38,128 nt of DNA from CAVDRM01 sp963611355 (GTDB lineage: Bacteria; Bacillota; Clostridia; Christensenellales; Aristaeellaceae): assembly GCA_963611355.1 (NCBI GenBank), contig CAVDRM010000022.1, forward strand, positions 1 through 38,128, given 5' to 3'. Position 1 is the first letter of the stretch; every line of letters starts with the position of its first letter. Shown here piece by piece: positions 1-7,357 of the stretch. Made by a program: the position numbers and the translations under genes. The notes under the pieces were generated by a model. That model did no database searches. It was given only the letters and a program-made list of their open reading frames with translations, and was not told the origin of the DNA.

Positions 1-77
1 GTTGTATAATTCGACATTTGTCTCTCTTTTTCCTTTTGGATTTTTATGGATTTTTTTATGCCGTTTTTGCTTTATAG

Positions 78-119
78 CAACAAAGTCCCGCCATGCGTCA
101 GAAAGGCGAGACTTTGTTG
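78..119. repeat. Inverted repeat in the left-end intergenic region
   Basis: Two 15-base arms (78-92 and 105-119) pair at 14 of 15 positions around a 12-base loop. The hairpin lies beyond the glycerate kinase stop, next to a second perfect hairpin at 127-158. No long T-run follows it on either strand, so it may be an RNA end-stabilising structure or the decayed half of a bidirectional terminator. Bases 1-77 are T-rich on the plus strand and contain a TATAAT at 5-10, but no gene was seen there. Confidence 0.5.
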
Positions 120-126
120 ATAATCT

Positions 127-162
127 GAAGCCACATTGCCATCTTGCAATGTGGCTTCTTTG
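127..162. terminator. Perfect 13-bp hairpin, probable bidirectional terminator
   Basis: Arms GAAGCCACATTGC (127-139) and its exact complement (146-158) enclose a 6-base loop, followed by a short TTT on the plus strand. It lies about 75 bases beyond the glycerate kinase stop on the minus strand and is the likely end of that transcript, although the T-tract is weak in both directions. Confidence 0.6.
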
Positions 163-233
163 ACAGGCTGAGGGTACCGCTAAGCTATGCGGTGCTGTCT
201 TTCATTTCCGTAAATTGAAATTTCCGCAATCGT

Positions 234-1469
234 TTATCTGCTGATCATCAGCACAGTCAGGTCATTGACATTCGTTCCCGTCGGGCCGGTGAAGAGGAGA
301 CCGTCTACGGCTTGCAGGGCATGGTAGGCATCGTTGTTGCGGAGGGTCTCGCGGATGTCAATATCCTTTGCCAGCAGGCGGGCACGAGTCTCTTCATCGG
401 CATAACCGCCGGCGGCGTCCGTCGGGCCGTCCGTACCGTCCGAGCCGATTGAGAATATACAGGTGCTTTTGCAGGAAGCAATGCCTTCCGCTGCGGCCAG
501 CGCAATCTCCTGATTGCGTCCGCCCAAGCCCTTGCCGGTCAGATGCACGACGGTCTCACCGCCCGCAATGAACGCCAAGGGGCGCTCGGCATCCTGATGG
601 TCTCTGGCAATGGCCGCTAAGAACGCGCCCGCCTCCCGCGCTTCGCAGGACAGGCTCGCACTTAAAAATATCGGCTCATAGCCCATTTCGCGGCAGACGC
701 GCTCTGCCGTTTTGCATAGCTGCTTGACGCTGCCCGTCACGAAGGTATCCACATTGTCAAGCGCCTTGGGCGTTTCCGTGCGCAGCAGCGCCCACGCCTT
801 TTCGGACAGCTTCAGCCCGTACCGTTTTGCGATTTCCTCCGCCTGTTCGCAGGTGGAACTGTCCGGATAAGCGGGGCCGGAGGCAATCATGTCCAGCGGG
901 TCGCCGATGATGTCGCTCAGCACCACGGCATAGACGTGGGTGGGAGCGCAGCACAGGGCGAATTTGCCGCCCTTGACGGCAGACAAACGCTTGCGCAGGG
1001 TGTTTATTTCCACGATGTCCGCACCGCAGGCTAAAAGCTGCTTGGTGATATCCGCCATTTCGTCCGCCGATACCAGCGGATTTTCAAACAGCGCCGAGCC
1101 TCCGCCGGACAGCAGGAACAGCACGTTGTCTTTTTCCGTCAGCCCGCTCACTAATCTGAGCGCTTCCGCCGTGGCGCGGTAGCTGTTGTCGTCCGGCACG
1201 GGATGCCCCGCCTCAAAGCAGCGAAGACCGGACAGCTCGCCCTTGACATGGCCGTATTTGGTGATGACCACACCGTCCGAAATTTTGCTGCCAAGCGCCT
1301 CATGCGCCGCCCGCGCCATTTCAAAGGCTGCCTTGCCCGCCGCGACGAGCAGTACGCGGCCCTCCTTTGTCAATTCGATTTTTTCCAAAGCCTGACGCAC
1401 AGCCGCACCGGGCAGCGCCTCACGCAAAGCAGCGTCCATTACACGCTGCGCCTGTTCTCTCAGGGTCAT
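234..1469 (-). CDS. Glycerate 2-kinase, DUF4147/MOFRL type
   Basis: This 411-residue protein fits the bacterial type-2 glycerate kinase family, which phosphorylates D-glycerate with ATP to 2-phosphoglycerate in the cytosol. The N-terminal DUF4147 domain carries the LLVAAGKAA motif near residue 40 and LLSGGGSALF near residue 120. The C-terminal MOFRL domain carries GGRNQEIAL near residue 318, SIGSDGTDGPTDAAGG near residue 343 and a terminal TGTNVNDL. Length is normal for the family. The start is set by an AAAGGAGGAG ribosome binding site at 1475-1485. It lies downstream of gntP on the same strand, 214 bases away and with its own promoter, so a permease-kinase pair for glycerate or a related acid is plausible. 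Family assignment is firm; the physiological substrate source is inference. Confidence 0.9.
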   Translation of the reverse strand: MTLREQAQRVMDAALREALPGAAVRQALEKIELTKEGRVLLVAAGKAAFEMARAAHEALGSKISDGVVITKYGHVKGELSGLRCFEAGHPVPDDNSYRATAEALRLVSGLTEKDNVLFLLSGGGSALFENPLVSADEMADITKQLLACGADIVEINTLRKRLSAVKGGKFALCCAPTHVYAVVLSDIIGDPLDMIASGPAYPDSSTCEQAEEIAKRYGLKLSEKAWALLRTETPKALDNVDTFVTGSVKQLCKTAERVCREMGYEPIFLSASLSCEAREAGAFLAAIARDHQDAERPLAFIAGGETVVHLTGKGLGGRNQEIALAAAEGIASCKSTCIFSIGSDGTDGPTDAAGGYADEETRARLLAKDIDIRETLRNNDAYHALQAVDGLLFTGPTGTNVNDLTVLMISR

Positions 1470-1534
1470 TTGAATCTCCTCCTTTATCAGACATCATTGA
1501 ACAATCGGCACTGTACCAAAAAATCCATCTGAAA

Positions 1535-1570
1535 ACGGGCGAAGCGCACGAAAGTGTCCGCCCCGCCCGT
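1535..1570 (-). terminator. Leader hairpin before glycerate kinase (attenuator-like)
   Basis: Outer arms ACGGGCG/CGCCCGT (1535-1541 and 1564-1570) enclose an inner GCG..CAC TTTC GTG CGC stem, and TTTTC follows on the minus strand. It begins at about the predicted start of the glycerate kinase transcript, so it could act as an attenuator or end readthrough from gntP. Confidence 0.45.
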
Positions 1571-1572
1571 CC

Positions 1573-1601
1573 ATCCTATCATATCAAAAAGAAAGAATCA
1601 A
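1573..1601 (-). promoter_or_regulatory. Promoter of the glycerate kinase gene
   Basis: On the minus strand TTGATT (1596-1601) is followed after 17 bases by TAGGAT (1573-1578). An overlapping extended alternative, TGATATGAT, has its -10 at 1578-1583. Either would start transcription about 100 bases before the kinase start codon, separating it from gntP. Confidence 0.5.
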
Positions 1602-1683
1602 GGTGTTTAGAACGTCGAAAAGTCTTTGGCCGCTCTGTCAATCAAATGAAAGTCCGCTGAAGCAGGCTTGGATTGGATGACTG

Positions 1684-3048
1684 TTACAGGAACAAGGAGA
1701 CGAGCAGCACATTGATGATAGCCGCAATGCCGATAATCAGTGTGCCGAGGGTCTGCGTCTTGTAGCCGTCCTGCGGCTCCATTTCGCCGAAGTTGGTGAC
1801 GACCCAGAAGTAGCTGTCGTTCGCGTGAGACACGGTCATCGCACCGGCGCCGATGGCAACAACGACCAGAGCGGCGTCAACAGGCGTGGTAAAGCCGAGC
1901 GTTATCATCAGGGGCGCGATAATGCCGGCCGAGGTCGTGATGGCCACGGTGGAACTGCCCTGCGCCGTCTTCAGAATCGCTGCCAGCAGGAACGGGAAGA
2001 GAAGCCCCAGCGACTCCAGCCCGGCCGCATTTTCGGAGATGAAGTTAACCAGAGAGGTGGAGGAAATGACCTTGCCCAGCACGCCGCCGGCAGCCGTGAC
2101 GAACAGGATGGGACCGGTGGTTTTGAGGGTCTCATCGGTCAGCTTGTAGAATTCGCTTATCTTGCCGGAGGAAACAAGCAGGATGATGCCCAAAATCACG
2201 CCCACAGCCAGCGCCATAATCGGCGTGCCGAGGAAGGTGAAAATCGGTACGGATGCGCCCGCCATGCTCAGCGCGGATGCAAGACCCATCAGGAAAATCG
2301 GGACGACGATGGGAGCGAAGGACATCCATGCGTTCGGCAGCTTGCCGTAGCTCTTGACCAGCTCTTCATAGGACTGGCTCGTGGCTGTATCGGAGGCCTC
2401 ATCATGCGCCTTGACCTTTTTGCCGATAATCAGAGCGAAAATGTAGCCGGCGATGAGGGGCAGGATGGAGCAGAGCGCGCCCATGCCCATGACGAGCAGC
2501 AGGTTCACATCGGTGTTCAAACCGTCAGCGCCGAACAGGGTATTCGCGGCGGCAATCGGACCGGGCGTCGGCGGGATGAAGCAGTGGGAAATATAAAGAC
2601 CCATGGACAGCGCCACCGTGCAGGCCACGGAGGACTTGCGGGTGCGCTGCACCAGAGACTTGCGGATGGGGTTCAGGATGACAAAGCCGCTGTCGCAGAA
2701 TACGGGGATGGACACAATCCAGCCCATGATAATCATCGCGGCTTCCGGATGATTTTTACCGACTAATTTGACCACGCAGTCCGCCATTTTGAGCGCCGCG
2801 CCGGTCTTTTCCAGCAGGATGCCGACCAACGCGCCCAAGATGATGACGATACCGATGGAGGTAAACGTGCCGCTGAAGCCCTGACCGATGATGGTGGGAA
2901 TCTGCGTCAAATCCAGGCCGGCGACGATGGCCAGCAGCAGGGATACGCCCATGATGGACAGGAACGGATGAACCTTCCACTTGGAAATGGCAACAATCAT
3001 GAGGATAATTGCAATGACGAATGCAATGAGAAGCGGTATGCCGGTCAT
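1684..3048 (-). CDS. gntP: GntP-family organic acid:H+ symporter
   Basis: This 454-residue, very hydrophobic membrane protein belongs to the GntP (gluconate permease) family. Visible family landmarks are the stretch around FCDSGFVIL, the loop PPTPGPIAAANT, and near the C-terminus SHANDSYFWVVTNFGEM, which is highly characteristic of GntP. About twelve membrane segments are apparent. The start was moved to 3048 because AGGTG lies just upstream (about 3055-3060) and because the earlier in-frame start would lie upstream of the predicted transcription start. Family members carry gluconate, glycerate, 2-keto sugar acids or fructuronate; the specific substrate cannot be read from sequence. The neighbouring glycerate kinase makes glycerate or a glycerate-yielding acid the leading guess. 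Regulation is probably by the palindrome inside its promoter. Confidence 0.88.
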   Translation of the reverse strand: MTGIPLLIAFVIAIILMIVAISKWKVHPFLSIMGVSLLLAIVAGLDLTQIPTIIGQGFSGTFTSIGIVIILGALVGILLEKTGAALKMADCVVKLVGKNHPEAAMIIMGWIVSIPVFCDSGFVILNPIRKSLVQRTRKSSVACTVALSMGLYISHCFIPPTPGPIAAANTLFGADGLNTDVNLLLVMGMGALCSILPLIAGYIFALIIGKKVKAHDEASDTATSQSYEELVKSYGKLPNAWMSFAPIVVPIFLMGLASALSMAGASVPIFTFLGTPIMALAVGVILGIILLVSSGKISEFYKLTDETLKTTGPILFVTAAGGVLGKVISSTSLVNFISENAAGLESLGLLFPFLLAAILKTAQGSSTVAITTSAGIIAPLMITLGFTTPVDAALVVVAIGAGAMTVSHANDSYFWVVTNFGEMEPQDGYKTQTLGTLIIGIAAIINVLLVSLFL

Positions 3049-3117
3049 ATTTTCACACCTCGCAATAATTCTTTGAACGATGACATGGAGGGAAGCGCGC
3101 ATTCCCTCAATGCCATC

Positions 3118-3145
3118 ATTATACCACAATTCATGTGGCTGTCAA
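3118..3145 (-). promoter_or_regulatory. Strong gntP promoter with internal palindrome
   Basis: A consensus TTGACA (3140-3145) and TATAAT (3118-3123, extended by TGG) are 16 bases apart on the minus strand. The spacer is almost entirely the dyad CCACATGAATTGTGG (3124-3138), with arms CCACA and TGTGG. A near-consensus promoter with a dyad between its elements is the arrangement expected for a repressor operator. The predicted transcript starts near 3111 and has a leader of about 60 bases. Confidence 0.8.
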
Positions 3146-3287
3146 CAATATTTTTGCCGTTTTTTATCAATGCGGCGCTAATGGTTTGCTAAAATTCTGC
3201 CCGATGGATTGACAGAAAAAACGGTACCGTGCTTGAATATCTGCCGATCCGGCGTCATTGAATCAAATCTTTTTATGATGAAAAAGA

Positions 3288-3344
3288 TCATTGAATGCCG
3301 AGCAGCAACACCAAAATGAGAAGTACGATTCTCAGATTCTTCAC
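3288..3344 (-). CDS. Candidate 18-residue hydrophobic small protein
   Basis: Reading the minus strand from a GTG at 3344 gives MKNLRIVLLILVLLLGIQ and a TGA stop. The basic N-terminus followed by an unbroken run of Leu/Ile/Val is what a single-pass membrane micropeptide looks like. Support for translation is the ribosome binding site TAAGGAGGAG at 3351-3360, six bases before the GTG, which is better than those of most large genes here. No family is recognised. Position downstream of the YesM-type kinase and upstream of gntP suggests a membrane accessory peptide, or a leader peptide, but neither is shown. GTG start and tiny size make this uncertain. Confidence 0.4.
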   Translation of the reverse strand: MKNLRIVLLILVLLLGIQ

Positions 3345-3545
3345 AAAAAACTCCTCCTTAATGCAATGGTAATTTTGTTAACGATGCTTCTGAGAAATTG
3401 TGCACATTTACTCATCTCTTATATTCTATTTTTTTGTCAATACTTTTTTGGGCCAAATTATAGATTTTTTTCATGTCTTAAATACAGAAGCTTTATTCGG
3501 CTTTTTGGCTTGTAGATTTCCGGAATTGGAGACAATTTATTGATT
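3345..3545 (-). other. AT-rich intergenic leader
   Basis: About 200 bases between the sensor kinase stop and the 18-codon ORF. On the minus strand it is rich in A/T runs and contains TTGACA at about 3435-3440, but no well-spaced -10 was found. No convincing terminator follows the kinase gene. Apart from the ribosome binding site for the small ORF I see no other feature here. Confidence 0.4.
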
Positions 3546-5360
3546 TCATCCCTGCTTCAGCGGCTCACGCGGCTCGGTATACATCAGCGGGAGACGCATT
3601 TCCACGCAGGTGCCGCGGCCGCGCTCGCTGGTGATATGCAGGGTGGCGGCGCTGCCGTAGATGAGCTGCATACGGTCAAGGACATTATGCACGCCCAGAG
3701 AGGTGCGTTCCTCGCGGGTCTGCGGCTTGCCCTCCGGCGGGGTGAAGAGGCGGCGGATGGCGTCCTCATCCATGCCGTCGCCGTTATCCTGAATGCGGAT
3801 GAGCAGGTTCTGTCCTTCGGTGGATGCGTCCACCTGCACCACGGAATGCCCCTCCGCGTTCGAGCCGTGAATCAGCGCATTTTCCAAGAGCGGCTGAATC
3901 AGCATGGTCGGCAGCATTGCGTTTTCCGCCGTCTGGCTGTAAGTAAAGGGCACCTCCAGGGTGTCGTTATAAATATAAATGTGGTGATAGATTTCCGCAT
4001 ACTGCTCCAAGCTGTGAAATTCCTGCCGCACGGTGCTGAAGCGCTTGCGCATGGTCTCGGCGTTCTGGCGGAAATACGCGGACAGCAGCACAATCATCCG
4101 GCACAGCTCATCGTTTCCGTCCAGCTTGGCGAGGGCGTTCACCGTTTCCAGCGCGTTATAGATAAAATGCGGGTTGATTTGCCATTGCAGAAAGCGGTAT
4201 TCGTATTCCATGTTCTGATATTCCGCCTGCCGCTTGTTCGTTTCCTCGGTCACGAGGCGTTCAATCAGCTGGCGGATTTTCCTGGTCATGCTGTTGAAAT
4301 GGCTGGTGAGAAGGCCGATTTCATCGCGGCTTTCAACAGGCAGTTCAATATCCAATTCGCCCGCTTCGACCCTGTTCATGGAGCTGACGAGCTGGCGGAT
4401 CTGCCGCGACATCTGGGAGCTGATGCCGACAGCCATCAACGTACCGACGATGAAGCCGACAAGCGCCACCAGCATGCTGCTGCGCAGGACGGAAATCTGC
4501 ACCTCGTTGGCGACCGGCGCAGGCAGCAGGCCGACGGCCTTCCAGCCGCTGCGCTCGTTCCGGCTGACGATATAGCGCCCGGCGGCGGTGGTGACCATGC
4601 CGTTTTCAATGGACGAAGGCGTCACTTCCGCCCATTCAAGCGGGTCGGACTGGCGTCCTGCCAAGGTGATAAGCCTGTTATCGCCGTCATAGAACAGCAG
4701 GGTGTATTGGACATCGGCATTTTCTTCATTGAGCGTCACCAGATTTTTTTCGGGGATATGCACGGCGATGCGCCCCACATGGCGCAGCGGGTCGGTCGTA
4801 TATAAATCGCGCAGAAGAAACAAATCGTTATCCTTTGTCCGCACCCAGCGGCTTGCGCCGTAGTGATTTTCCGCATAATCCGCGTCCTTCAGAAGCTCCT
4901 CCGCGGCGCTCTGCACCCGCTGATAATAAGCGGCCTTTTCCGTATTGGGCGCACTGTAAAACAGGTTGCTGACGCATTCGCCGCCATTGATACGCACGGT
5001 CACATAATCATACAGGGCGGATGTATCAATCATCTTGCTCAGCGCTACAATCAGCTCCTGCCTTGCCTGTAAATAGGAGTTGCCGAGGGTGTCCAAGCCG
5101 CGCATCCGCCGCACCTGCTCCACCACGCCCGTGCTGACGGAGGTCGTGTACACATGCTGGCGGATGTTTTCCGTTTTCGTGATAAAATTGACCAGCGTCT
5201 GCTCGGTCAAAAGCTGAAGGCTGGCCATGTTGCTGGAGGCAGCCTGCTGGCTGGCGGTCATGGTCATCAGGCCGGAGATGGCCAAAACAACGCTGACCAC
5301 AATGCCCAGATACGTCACCAGCAGCTTCCTGCGGTAGGAATAATCACGAAAAGCCTTCAT
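3546..5360 (-). CDS. YesM-family sensor histidine kinase
   Basis: A 604-residue membrane sensor kinase that should autophosphorylate and pass phosphate to the YesN-type regulator at 8935-10455. Order of parts: membrane helix at residues 12-33, extracellular sensing region about 34-290, second helix about 294-316, HAMP linker about 314-365, His_kinase domain with QWQINPHFIYNALETV (phospho-acceptor His398), N-box LLENALIHG (491-499), G1 motif DNGDGMD (525-531) and G2 SLGVHN (554-559). This is the normal YesM layout. The start at 5360 follows AGGAGGCGAGCAA; an earlier in-frame start lacks a ribosome binding site. It lies after the ABC permease genes but has its own promoter at 5383-5411. The ligand is unknown, probably a sugar or the loaded binding protein. 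Confidence 0.92.
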   Translation of the reverse strand: MKAFRDYSYRRKLLVTYLGIVVSVVLAISGLMTMTASQQAASSNMASLQLLTEQTLVNFITKTENIRQHVYTTSVSTGVVEQVRRMRGLDTLGNSYLQARQELIVALSKMIDTSALYDYVTVRINGGECVSNLFYSAPNTEKAAYYQRVQSAAEELLKDADYAENHYGASRWVRTKDNDLFLLRDLYTTDPLRHVGRIAVHIPEKNLVTLNEENADVQYTLLFYDGDNRLITLAGRQSDPLEWAEVTPSSIENGMVTTAAGRYIVSRNERSGWKAVGLLPAPVANEVQISVLRSSMLVALVGFIVGTLMAVGISSQMSRQIRQLVSSMNRVEAGELDIELPVESRDEIGLLTSHFNSMTRKIRQLIERLVTEETNKRQAEYQNMEYEYRFLQWQINPHFIYNALETVNALAKLDGNDELCRMIVLLSAYFRQNAETMRKRFSTVRQEFHSLEQYAEIYHHIYIYNDTLEVPFTYSQTAENAMLPTMLIQPLLENALIHGSNAEGHSVVQVDASTEGQNLLIRIQDNGDGMDEDAIRRLFTPPEGKPQTREERTSLGVHNVLDRMQLIYGSAATLHITSERGRGTCVEMRLPLMYTEPREPLKQG

Positions 5361-5382
5361 TTGCTCGCCTCCTGCCACGTTC

Positions 5383-5411
5383 ATTGTATACGACATTGAA
5401 CCACAATGCAA
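5383..5411 (-). promoter_or_regulatory. Promoter of the sensor kinase gene
   Basis: TTGCAT (5406-5411) and TACAAT (5383-5388) are separated by exactly 17 bases on the minus strand, immediately before the kinase ribosome binding site. This would express the kinase independently of the transporter genes. Confidence 0.55.
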
Positions 5412-5413
5412 GA

Positions 5414-5437
5414 ATGACCGCGCCCATGCGCGGCCAT
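5414..5437 (-). terminator. Hairpin after the permease genes
   Basis: Arms CCGCGC/GCGCGG (5418-5423 and 5428-5433), extended by ATG/CAT with one mismatch, form a compact stem with a four-base loop just after the second permease stop. The following minus-strand sequence is only moderately T-rich, so it is probably a weak terminator or RNA-stabilising hairpin. Confidence 0.45.
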
Positions 5438-5454
5438 TGATATGATTTGATGTT

Positions 5455-6333
5455 TTAACCCTTAACGGCTCCGGCGGTGATGCCGCTGATGATGTATTTC
5501 TGGCAGGCCAGATACAAAATCAAAATCGGAATCATGGACATGATGAAGAAGGCAAAGGCGGGATTCAGCTCGGAGGTTTTGCCGTTAAAGTAGCGGATCT
5601 GTGCCAGCGTCAGAGTGTAGGAATCGACATCGCGCAGAAGAATGACGGAGGTCGAATAGTCGTTCCAGATAAACAGGGTGTTCAGCACGAGCTGGGTCAC
5701 GTTGATGGGCGTCATCAGCGGGAACACGACCCTCCAGAAGGTCTGGAAACGGTTGCAGCCGTCAATGCCCGCCGCCTGCTCCAGCTCACGCGGAACGGTC
5801 TTGACAAAGCCCGTCACGGCGACCATGCTGATGGAAATCTGCAATCCCGCTCTGGCGATAATGAAGCCGATGTTGGTGGAATCCAGCCCCATGCCGCGCC
5901 AGTTGATGAACAGAGGCAGCTCATAGCACTGGAAGGGAATAAGAAGCCCCAGGGACAGGACGGCGTATATAAAATTATAGGTCTTCGTGGCGTTGCGGGC
6001 CAGCACCCATGCGGCCATTGAGGTACAGGCCATCAGCAGAATGACGGTCGGGATGGTGTTGATGAGGCTGTTCTTGTAGCCGGTCAGGAAGGACTTGTTG
6101 TCGAAAATAACCGAGCGGAAGTTTTCCCATGTGGGGTTGGAGGTGAACGCCAAGCGGTTGGCGCTGATTTCGTTGACCGGCTTAAAGGCATACAGCACGG
6201 CGACATAGAAAGGCAGGACGACCAATATCAGCAGGATGCTGACCAGCAGGATGCGCAGCGCTTCGGCGACGACCTTCTGACGATGCATTTTTGAGTTCGG
6301 GGCATACATATGAATCTTCGGAATCCGTGTCAT
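5455..6333 (-). CDS. Carbohydrate ABC transporter permease, MalG type
   Basis: A 292-residue inner-membrane permease of the MalG family (CUT1 carbohydrate importers), with about six membrane segments. The cytoplasmic EAA loop that docks the ATPase reads EQAAGIDGCNRFQTFWRVVF followed by PLMTP near residue 190. It overlaps the upstream permease gene by four bases (ATGA), showing translational coupling, and has GGAGGTGG before its start. It pairs with the MalF-type permease at 6330-7250 and the binding protein at 7358-8668. No ATPase gene is present in the window; CUT1 systems commonly share an MsmX-like ATPase encoded elsewhere. The sugar transported is not identifiable. Confidence 0.93.
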   Translation of the reverse strand: MTRIPKIHMYAPNSKMHRQKVVAEALRILLVSILLILVVLPFYVAVLYAFKPVNEISANRLAFTSNPTWENFRSVIFDNKSFLTGYKNSLINTIPTVILLMACTSMAAWVLARNATKTYNFIYAVLSLGLLIPFQCYELPLFINWRGMGLDSTNIGFIIARAGLQISISMVAVTGFVKTVPRELEQAAGIDGCNRFQTFWRVVFPLMTPINVTQLVLNTLFIWNDYSTSVILLRDVDSYTLTLAQIRYFNGKTSELNPAFAFFIMSMIPILILYLACQKYIISGITAGAVKG

Positions 6334-7250
6334 GCTTCCACCTCCAAACGGCGCAGAACCCGCGTGACGATCTGCGTCAGGACAATCAGGATAATGGTCA
6401 GAATGATGGCCGCAGCCTGACCGACGGAAGCGCCCTTTGCCTGGAAAATCTGGTTGTAAATATAATAGGCTGTGGTCTGGCCTTCGGGACGGGTCGAGGA
6501 AACGACCGCCGGCAGGTCAAAGGTTCGCAGACCCCACGCAAGGATCAGGGTGATGTTGGTGGTAAAGGCGGGGACAATCATGGGGATGGTGATGTGGATA
6601 AACTGCTGCCAGCGGTTTGCGCCCTCCACGGAGGCAGCCTCATAATAATCCTGAGAAATGGTTTGCAGGGCGGCAATATAGATGAGCATGGTGTAGCCCA
6701 TGTCGCGCCAGGAGGCCATGATAGCCATCGACAGCACGGTGGTGTTTGCTGTATACAGCGGGCTGACCACGCCGAAAATCGGTGCGTAAATGTCACTGAA
6801 CAGGTAAGCCCAAATGATTGCGCCTGCGGTGACGGAGGTCGTAAACGGCAGAAAGAACACGGTGCGGGAGAAGTTGTTGAACTTTGTCCCCTTTTTGATA
6901 AGCAGGGCCAGCGCAAAGCCCGCCAGGTTGGAAAACAGCAGGTACAGGCCGGTAAAGTGGAAGGTCACCTTCAGGGAACGGATGAACTGCTTGTTGCTCA
7001 AAATGAAATTGTAGGATTTAAAGGACAGGGTGATTTTTTCCCAGAGGGTATTTTCGGCGGTAAAGTAGGGAGTCGGGGAAGTGATGATTTCCTTCCAGCG
7101 CATGAAGGAATAGGGAATGCCTTGAAAAAAGGGCACCAAGACAACGACGATGAATAAAATAAGGGTCGGGAGTAAGAACAGAAAGTTGCCCAAATGCAGC
7201 TTCGTATTCAGCTTGACAGGCTTTCTGGGATTGATGATTCTGGCTGTCAT
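6330..7250 (-). CDS. Carbohydrate ABC transporter permease, MalF type
   Basis: A 306-residue permease of the MalF family with six apparent membrane segments, the first around residues 20-45. Its EAA loop reads EAASVEGANRWQQFIHITIP. The start at 7250 is preferred although GGAG lies about ten bases upstream; an in-frame extension to 7337 would run through the GC-rich hairpin at 7294-7326 and lacks a ribosome binding site. It forms a heterodimer with the following MalG-type protein, whose gene overlaps it by four bases. Lower expression than the binding protein is expected because of the intervening hairpin. Confidence 0.92.
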   Translation of the reverse strand: MTARIINPRKPVKLNTKLHLGNFLFLLPTLILFIVVVLVPFFQGIPYSFMRWKEIITSPTPYFTAENTLWEKITLSFKSYNFILSNKQFIRSLKVTFHFTGLYLLFSNLAGFALALLIKKGTKFNNFSRTVFFLPFTTSVTAGAIIWAYLFSDIYAPIFGVVSPLYTANTTVLSMAIMASWRDMGYTMLIYIAALQTISQDYYEAASVEGANRWQQFIHITIPMIVPAFTTNITLILAWGLRTFDLPAVVSSTRPEGQTTAYYIYNQIFQAKGASVGQAAAIILTIILIVLTQIVTRVLRRLEVEA

Positions 7251-7288
7251 CTTGGCCACACTCCATATTAAATAGGTTTCGCTTGGGT

Positions 7289-7326
7289 AGAAAGACGGCG
7301 GGCCATCCAACGGGCAGCCCGCCGTC
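7289..7326 (-). terminator. Attenuating hairpin between binding protein and permeases
   Basis: A perfect 10-bp stem GACGGCGGGC/GCCCGCCGTC (7294-7303 and 7317-7326) is followed by TTTCT on the minus strand. A strong stem with a weak T-tract just after a binding-protein gene usually permits partial readthrough and protects the upstream mRNA, giving an excess of binding protein over permease. Confidence 0.75.
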
Positions 7327-7357
7327 CTGATTTGCATTGGCTTACCTTACCGAAAAA

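Noticed and set aside
3435..3440. Promoter for the 18-codon ORF at TTGACA
   Set aside because: No -10 hexamer is found at 16-18 bases; the nearby TATAAG is only 11 bases away.
3540..4805. Long plus-strand open frame (about 420 codons) opposite the sensor kinase
   Set aside because: It is antisense to a gene with all kinase motifs, is rich in His/Ala/Gly/Gln from GC-rich reverse codons, has no ribosome binding site and no recognisable domain.
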